The notes beneath the pieces were generated by a model. That model saw only the letters and a list, made by a program, of their open reading frames with translations. It was not told where the DNA came from and ran no database searches. Shown one piece after another: positions 27,001-36,000 of a stretch of 64,000 nucleotides of DNA. Both the position numbers and the translations under genes were made by a program. The stretch lies in the NCBI RefSeq assembly GCF_032062135.1, contig NC_092859.1, positions 131,115,486 to 131,179,485 of the forward strand, read 5' to 3'. How positions within the stretch are numbered: the first letter of the stretch is position 1; the number at the start of each line of letters is the position of its first letter. Source of the stretch: Pyxicephalus adspersus (lineage: Eukaryota > Chordata > Amphibia > Anura > Pyxicephalidae).

Positions 27001-30000
27001 CATAAACCTGAAGATAAACATGTCTTAGTATTTAAAGGTGGACTAAAATCAGAACAGCCAGAAAGCATTTGCATTTAGTTTATGAAGAAAGGCATTCAAA
27101 TTACCTATTTGACTGGTTCTCTTGCACAAATGGGTAACAAGTTATAAGATAGCTTGGAATAGGAGTGGGTTCAACTCCACCAACACTTCCACCATCACCT
27201 GGGAGAGACATTGGTATCGTAAGGGCTTCCGTCCCTTTCTTCTGAGGGATAAATGGCTCAACTTCAGCAGATAGTTTTCCATTCTACAAATAAACAAAAT
27301 AAAGTTTTTAGATGTTGCCGTTCCTGAGTATACATTGTATAGGTGGTTATATGGAGAGAAGAAAAAAAAAAAAAAAAAGAAAACACCAAAACATACACAC
27401 ACACATAATAATTAGGAGAACCTCCTTTGCTCACATAACATCAGCTGTCATAAAGCTTACTGACAGGAAAAAAAATATAAAAAATAACTTTACTTCCGCC
27501 TTAATGTTTCTATTCTACTCATTTGCCTCAGGTCAGTGAACTGTGATGTCTGAAAAATCCCTAACAATAGGTGGAAGAGTCAACGCTTCATTGGTAATTT
27601 TTTTTTTTTATATTTTTTAAAGTAGTTCTCATGGGTTCAAGAGGTATAGTAAAAAATAACAAGTAATAATAAATTACACATTAAAAAGATACAAGGTATT
27701 TAGAACATGATTAATCATTCTGAAAAAAAAAAAATTCCAAAAGGGGGAGGGGGGAATGTGATCTTGTACTTGTTATATTGCACCCACAACAGTGCAAATA
27801 CCGTAGAAATAAAAGAAAAGAAGAAAAATAAAATTAAATACATAGTCATGCTGTACCATCTTTGACAAAAAACTTTTCAGTATTGAAGAAGCCAGAAATA
27901 AAAAAGCTCAAGCCTTTATATTTGACATAAGGTGAAATAGTAATTTCCAGTCTTACAAGAAAACACCTAGAGGGTGGATCAGAAGATTAAAAAATTCTAG
28001 AATGCTATGAACAGTTTCTGAATGGAATCATAGTTGTCTGTCAGACTCGCTTGTGGTGGCATTGCACCTAGGGACACCAACCATGAAGTGTGAATCTACG
28101 TGTGGAGCACAAGTGGTGTCATCATCAGGTTGGTGTACCCGTGTTTTGTTGCTTTAAATAAATACCTGAAAAAAAGCACTCTTTTTAGACCGATTTGTGT
28201 CTCTTTTCTCTTAAATTTTAGAGAAAAAAGAATTTTTAAGTGTGGGAGAGTTCTACATAGTACATAATAAAGGTGCATGACACAAATACGATACAGCACA
28301 GTGTTTATTTTAGACTGCACAACACAGAGAGTGTACTGTGTGCACTAAGGTATATAAAGGTAGTTTCTGGGTTAACGACTCCTAAAACAGGGCTTCCCTG
28401 CTTGTTCAGTGCAGGAGGGAGGCTTGCCAAGGGGAAGGGCAGTTTGCATGGCTTGCAGAAGAACTCTTTTGCCTAACACAGCTGAGGTTGTGGATGATCT
28501 TAGAGAGGTGAGCTCTTCTGCAGCCTCTTGTAACTCTTTAATGACCGACAAAAACTATGCAGTTGTTTCTTTGTTCATATAAAAGTACAGCTTGCTCCAG
28601 AAGATATTGAATGTCTAGGATCCATAAAGTGTGTGTTTGTGATTAACTCACAGTGAGAATTTCATACAGTAACTGACTCCACACTGCCTAATAATATGTT
28701 GAGCCAAACATCTGTACTAAATGCATTAAAATAATGTACCTGTTCCGATTTACATACAAATTCAACTTAAGAACAAACCTACAGTCCCTATCTCGTATGT
28801 AACCCGGGGACTACCTGTACACCACAAAGTGTACAAAGTGGTGAGATGTACAGTACAATGTACAGTTCATGGTACATATACAGTAAATATGTATGAGAAC
28901 CTTGCAGTGTTTATACTTTAAATCATAATTCATGGCATGTTTCATAGTACCATAGGAATTTTTTTGTGCCAGCGATGTTCTTTGCATGTACAGTAATTTT
29001 CCGACTGCTTATGAATGGTCATTTGCAGTTCAGTGACAAAGTTGATGAAAAATAAGATGATGAACATTGTTTTCTAGTGAAAAGTTAGTGTAACAATATA
29101 ATAATCACTCTGATTTAGTCATTATTCAGGTTGTGGTGTTATAATAGCTCTTTGAATTACATATGACAAGCTAATTCTATTATATGCCTTTGTCCCCCGA
29201 TTGCATAGCAACCAGGTCAATCCGGATAACATTTCAAAAACGAAAATCCCATACTGACTATGTGACAAGATCATATTCCAGGAAAGATTTTATGCAATAT
29301 TAATTTACACAAAATATTTTGCAGCAGACTTATAACAAATATTACCTTAGTCCTTTTGCACTCCTAAAGCAAACAGAGGTAAAGATCCCTTTGCATTCAA
29401 TATATTCCATATTCTTAGTGGGAAAAATAATAAAGCTGAACTCCAATAACAAAAGTAATAAAAGACATGACTTTATCATTGTGTTATACATAGCTGGCAC
29501 AGACACTGCATACGGTCTGCAGATACAGGACCAGTCACCCCGCACAAAGATGGACAATGACAGTGACTGGTCTATCGCAGAAATCTGCAAAAAGGCAAAC
29601 TTTCAAGATGGATTTCTGCACAAATCATGAACAAATACAAAAAAACAAAGTCAAGTGAAGTTTTGAGTAAGAAAAAGGATGCTTTAGGTTTAGACAAAAT
29701 TTGGCTTTACTGGAGAACAGAATTTAGGATCACAACTAGTAGTCATGAGAAGAAATAATTTATTAGGAATAGCTGCAGCTTACTGTTAAATGAACAGGAT
29801 AAAAAGCAATATAAAAAAAATATTACAATGTGCAATGTAACTGCTAAATCCTTAAAAATAAACAGAAAATACCTTAATCTTAAAAATGATCTAGAAGTCT
29901 TGGTCACATGATTACTCAATTCCATTACCCCAGTATTTCTTAACCAGGGTTCTGTGGAACCCTGGGGTTCCTTTAGAGATTGTAGGGGGTTCCCTAAACC

Positions 30001-33000
30001 ATTTGTGATTTTGGCTATCTGTAAGGGTGACATTCTTCCAACTGGCCAGCAATGCAAGACACATTCTTCCCACTGACCAGCACATTATTATACAGTGACC
30101 TGGGGATATAGTAATTATAGCCGGGGTTCCCTGAGAACGAAAAGTCATTTCAAAAGGTTCCCTGGTGTTACAATAGTTGAGAAAGGCTGCTCTACCATCT
30201 CTTGTCTGGAGGGGGAAAGCAGTGCTTTTTATCAATGTCTGTGACTGGTAATAGGCAAGCATCAAAGAAGATGACGCTGCCACCAATGACCAATAACTGC
30301 ATTATTCATGTAATTACTTCCTCCTTCAGGGGGGTAATCCAACAAGGCGATGGAAATTCTTCAGCTGTAGGAGACAAGAAATGGCTGTGTGACGCCAAAT
30401 ATCACACAAATGAAAATTAATTAAATCCTGCACAATTTTCAGGACATTCTAACGATCACTGCATACATAAAAGGGGACAGAAGCATTCATAAAAAATGGA
30501 ATATATCAGGATGAATCCTGTCCGAGAATTATGTTAAAATAATTTTGGATTTCTGCTTTAAAATGAACAGTACAGTAGTACATCAAGCCATTTTCGTAAT
30601 TTTGGATATAGTAAAAAAATAGTAAATTAAAAAAAAATCCATGGTTTTTATTCATCTATGTTTAGTATAACGTTTAGTATAACACAGGAAATAAAAAAAT
30701 ATTTCCAAAGGCAAGGGGGATGTCCCGATTTAAAAAAAAGTATCCCTATTGGTTGCCAGAAATAACACATACAATAGGAAAATATAAAATACATAAACAA
30801 ATGGAACAATAGGAAAAACTTTTGAAAATCATTTGAATAGCAGACTATTTAGGAAAACTCATGAAGTGTTGTGTTGTGATTTATATATATAGTTTCATAA
30901 CCTTCCTCAACATAAACAGAAAACAACACACTTGTAAAGATCAAAATAATTTACAACTAATAAGGGCTTGTTTGGTTTAAATAAGCATGGCATCAGAGAT
31001 TGTCTGTCTATATGTCAACAAGCACAGTGATGTAGCTTTAAAATGGAACTAAATCTCACTTTGAACTTCAGCGATTCAGGCAGGGGGTTATCGCACAAAG
31101 GGACAGGCAATATCCCTTCTAGAATAACTTTACCTACCTGATCCCTGCTCACTGAGCTGACAGTGTACCCCCCAGGCCCTTTCAGCTGGGCGCACCACCT
31201 GGCTGTTTTTGGGTGGTTACTGATGAGCTGGGTCACATAGCAGGGACTCCCACCCACCTACAGCTTCTTTCCACCTAGCTTAAATAGATTTCTTGGTTGA
31301 ACACTGGCTGCGCATGCACAGCTCAGCATTGGATGCCAAGAAAACCAGGACATCCTGCCTTCCCTTCTATGTGCCAGGAATGAATGAACTACCGTTCACC
31401 TGTGCAGGAGTTATATCATCATAGTAAGGCCAAACAACATGGCCAAAGATCGTCTAGTGGAAGAAAAGAAAGATGACAGCAGTTCAAGCAGTACAATATT
31501 ATAATATTTTAAATGAAGAGACACGTTTATGCGATAATATTTAAACAAATCAAGGATAACTTCTTCCATGCAGACTTTCAACATAACAATATTCAAGCTG
31601 TTTGACTAGGTTTCAGAAGTAATCATATTACCTGTGTAAAATCATAAGTGTTTTACTATGGCAATAAAATATTCCCAAGATTATAGAATTTAGTGACATT
31701 ACATCTGTTACTTTCCTATAGATTCAATACTATGAAATAATTCACCTACAAATGAGATTTAGAACAGAAAATTATGTTGTTCCTTGGGGTATCAGAAAAG
31801 AAATGAACAGAACCAATATACACCAGAAAATAAACAGACACAAACATGTTTGTGTTATTTGTGTTTATCAGATTCTGATGGGCGGCATTGTATTTCAAGT
31901 ACAGAGCATTAACAACATGCAAGCATATAATAGAAAAGGTTTAAAACTACAAACAGATTATTATGTATTTATAAAGCACCATTGAGTACAAAAACCTAAA
32001 GTGTCCTTTGTCTTCAGAATCCCTACAGGAGTGACTGGCAGCTGTGCACAGACGATGGCACTATTAGGAGCAGGCTGGTATGATGCCACATGGACGCAGT
32101 ACTGTATATTCACATAAATGCTTTTGTTTATTGTCTGTTAAATATTTCAGCTGGGGGCCAGCGTTTGCAGGAGTACTTATGGCAGTTCATACAAGTGTCT
32201 TCCCTGAAAGGTTATTTGTCAGTTAAGAAATAGAAACTGGAAAAATGTCAATCTTTTGTATGTCCCAGCTCCTGGCATAGCAGTCTATACAAACAGTATT
32301 GACTTACTGAACAACCTATTATACTAACAATGACAAAACATTTCTTGAACGCTTCACATTCCTTTCAATAAGAATCAATCATCTAACAATTTAGGTGGCA
32401 ATCTTCTTTTAGGCTTTTGGTCTAGAAATCTATTTCCAGTGACTTGCAGCAAAGGAATGATAATGATGTAGCTAAACAAGATAACACCGTGATTATGGCT
32501 TTGTGTTAAAGGTACTGTCATTTCATACAGGAAACAGCAGATAAAGCTTTACAGAAGCCAGCAGAGTAGTATGATAGTGATGGCCACCTTCTAAAATGCT
32601 TGCTGCCTGGCTGTGTCTGGTATCGAATCTGGACCATGGATAACCATTTGTACCTATACAAACTTTCCTATCTCCATACTTGTTTTGGTCAGATAATAAT
32701 AGCAATGCAGCCAAACCATTAATTTGGTAGACAGGCAGGTAACATTCTCGAACAGGAATCAGCAATGAAATCTGCATAGTTGTATCATGACAGGTAAACC
32801 TAAATGCACTTTGTTGTCATATAAAATTAATTTGCATAGAATGTGAATATATTTAGAACGTATATTAATGATCTTGGAGATATCTTTGTGTATTCTTCAT
32901 TAGAAGTGATCAAACACAAGCTGACCTGACCTTTTGGGAGTAAAAAAAACCTAACTCTTGGTCCAGCTTATTTTTATTCAACATGTCTATGGATTTCAAT

Positions 33001-36000
33001 GGGATCTTCACATTACTGTGTAAGAAGCAGTAATGGTTGTGATCAAACAATATAATCAAAATCTATAATTTCAATCAGTTTGGCAACCAACAATGTCAAC
33101 ACCCATCTGTAACACTTAACATAGATAAAAATATTGTAAAAGCCAAAACATCAGACAATTCCTATGCATGTAAGTAAAAATGAACGAAGAATAAAATAAA
33201 GGATAAGAAGTATAAAATATACAATATTACAACAAAGACCAAATCAGCATAGTCTGGAAAATATCTCATATGCAAAATATCAATCATGAAATATGCAGCA
33301 AGCAATCAGATTTGGGTGTAATCACAAAATATAGCGAGTAACTTATGTCAATCCTGAAACGACCGGCGTCATAGCTGATCACGTGAAGCATCATGGCAAC
33401 TGCAGTTCTAAATATTTTCTTAGATGACACGATAACTCGCTGTAAAGGACAGGTGAGGAAAGTGGGAAAAAATGACAATGTGTTTCGAAAGGAGTCCTTA
33501 GAGTTATATTCACATTATCAGCAACGTAATGGCAATCCTGCCTTTTCTGGTTAGCTCAGTACTTCTAGGTATGATGGAGTCTGTGACCACCTCCTGATGA
33601 CAGTTAATGGGTTTAGCAGCCAATCCCCAGGCCTGAGCACTGTCACATGATAGAAGTTTGAAATGTCACTGCACCCCCTAGTCTCAGACACAGGTAGTAC
33701 ACCGAATTCCAGCGCCAGTTGTTCAGGAGTGGTGGTGGAAGTAAAGTAAGTGTAACTGGAGTGAGGGGAATATAATGTATAGAAACATACTAAGGTTGTC
33801 CTGAAGAGGCATTATGTAATGTGAAAGTCTACCTAAGCAATGTGATTAGTTATCATCCAATCAGACATGGTGGTTGGTATTATTCTTTTATAAATTTGAC
33901 AGAATTATGCCATCAGCTTCAGTAAAAAGTAATTTGTTATAGTGGAACTAAGCTTTCCCAAAATAATGATTTTGTAGATTGCTGGAAATCTTTTTTGTAA
34001 AATAAATACAGTTTTTCCTCAACCATAGGAGCAGAGAGGAAATCTCAATTAAAGATAAACGGTCGGTTGCCGAAATTCAAAAAGGGATTATTTCCCTCTT
34101 AATTTCATCCGTTTTCCGGAAAAAGAAATGGAAAAGTATTTCTCTGACATACAACAGCCAGCAAAGACCTGAGCTGGGGTCTTCATCATTCTCCCAGTGA
34201 ATCCATTCCCAAATAAACAAACAATGATGGCTATATGTGTGCTTGGAATGACGTTTCCAAATACTGTTGCATCACAAAACACAATAGTAAATATTACAGG
34301 GTGTAATACTTATGGGTGAGGCAAACTAATTTAAAAATAACTCTACGCAGTGTAAATATATATTTGATTTTTTTAAAAATTCACGTCAGATTTAGAAGAG
34401 GATGCATACGTGTGCTGTGCACAGAAAAGTGTATTACTGTATAAACAGCCTTTATAATAATCCAGGCCAATTCTGAATATATCTTGCTGTTAAATTTCAA
34501 TCACATTTTATGACTGAAGTTTAGTTTAAAATCAAAGCAAAAATGGTTGCTGTGAAAAATGGTTCCAATTATGTTCCAATCAGGATGCATTTTTTTCAAT
34601 GGAACAAAAAAACTTTGCAATAGTAGCTTTAGATTTTTTGAATCCACCACAATACTTTGCATAATAAAATCAAACAAAGAATAGATTCTAACGTCATATG
34701 TGAAGTTATGGGCATCAAATCTGTTTCTTCCTGTTTCCTTCTCCAACTGTGGAGGGATTTGAGTAAAAATTGATAGGAAATGCAAAAAGTTACAGTTGTC
34801 CATGGAATAGAAAAGAATTCTACTGTGGATACCAATGAGGATTCCTGTTCCAGCGACAAGAGTATAGCACAAGATTTGCACACATTTCCACAACAGCAAA
34901 AGATACATTTCCCTGCAGGGGCACAGAATGAAAAACTAACTAAATAAAATAAGATTTTAGCTAGAAATAGACTATATGGTCCATTTATAATGTTTGCATG
35001 CAGGTTTGACACAACTTTAACCATCCACATTTTCTAATTGGATTTAATATTAAAAGATACAGATCCTGGGTGAAAGTTGTGTCAATATATAAATAGATAC
35101 TTGAATATGTATGTATGTATGGTTATCACAACCTATTTATAAACACAAAGTACAGTCACCTTTATTACGAAAATACAGAAACAGGAAGTACAAACCACAT
35201 CTGATTACATTCACCAATGTTTAAATACATTTATCTGTTGTGATAACTATTAGACAGCAAAAACAATATACTACACCAGAGAAACACTAAATATAATTTT
35301 CAGATCTTGAGGAACCCTTGTAATAATTTTAGGTCTCAAGAACCCCTGCTTAAACCAATTTATTAGAAGTGGGGAAAAACTTAAAAAAAAACTTAAATTG
35401 GAGACCAGTGGAAAGAATTCCCCACTAACAGTGGTGACTAGAATACTACCCTATTGACAACTAGAAAAATAATGGGAGTCATGCAGCTGGGCTTACCAAG
35501 TTGTGTTGGCCCCAGAACTATGAAAGTGTCATCAAATATGGGGGTCAGGCAGCCACAGTTTAAGGAGCTCCCAGTGACCACGGAATAAACCCCGGTTAAG
35601 AATGCCGGGGTTCCTCCAAAGGTTGCTAGGGGTTCCTTGAGCAATGCGGACCTCTCAGGTCAGTTTAAGTGACGCTATTGTTTTTTTTTTTATTTGGCTA
35701 TTTGTAAAAGTGACAGTCTTCCCACTAACCGCCACACTAATATACTGTTTTAAATATAAAGTTTTAAATATAAGCAGGGGTTCCCTGAAGACTTGAGAAA
35801 GTCTTTTCAATGATTCCTCCGTGAATAAACACTGCTGTTGGGTATGTAGAACAACCAAAGACTCCAAACACACTGGACTGCCCCATCATCTCCCAAATAC
35901 CCCCTTTCCAAAGCTACAGAGAACAGTGAGAATATATTTTGCTTACTTCACCAATTGATTTTTTAATACAGATGTGATTAAATCCTCCAGCATGGAATTG

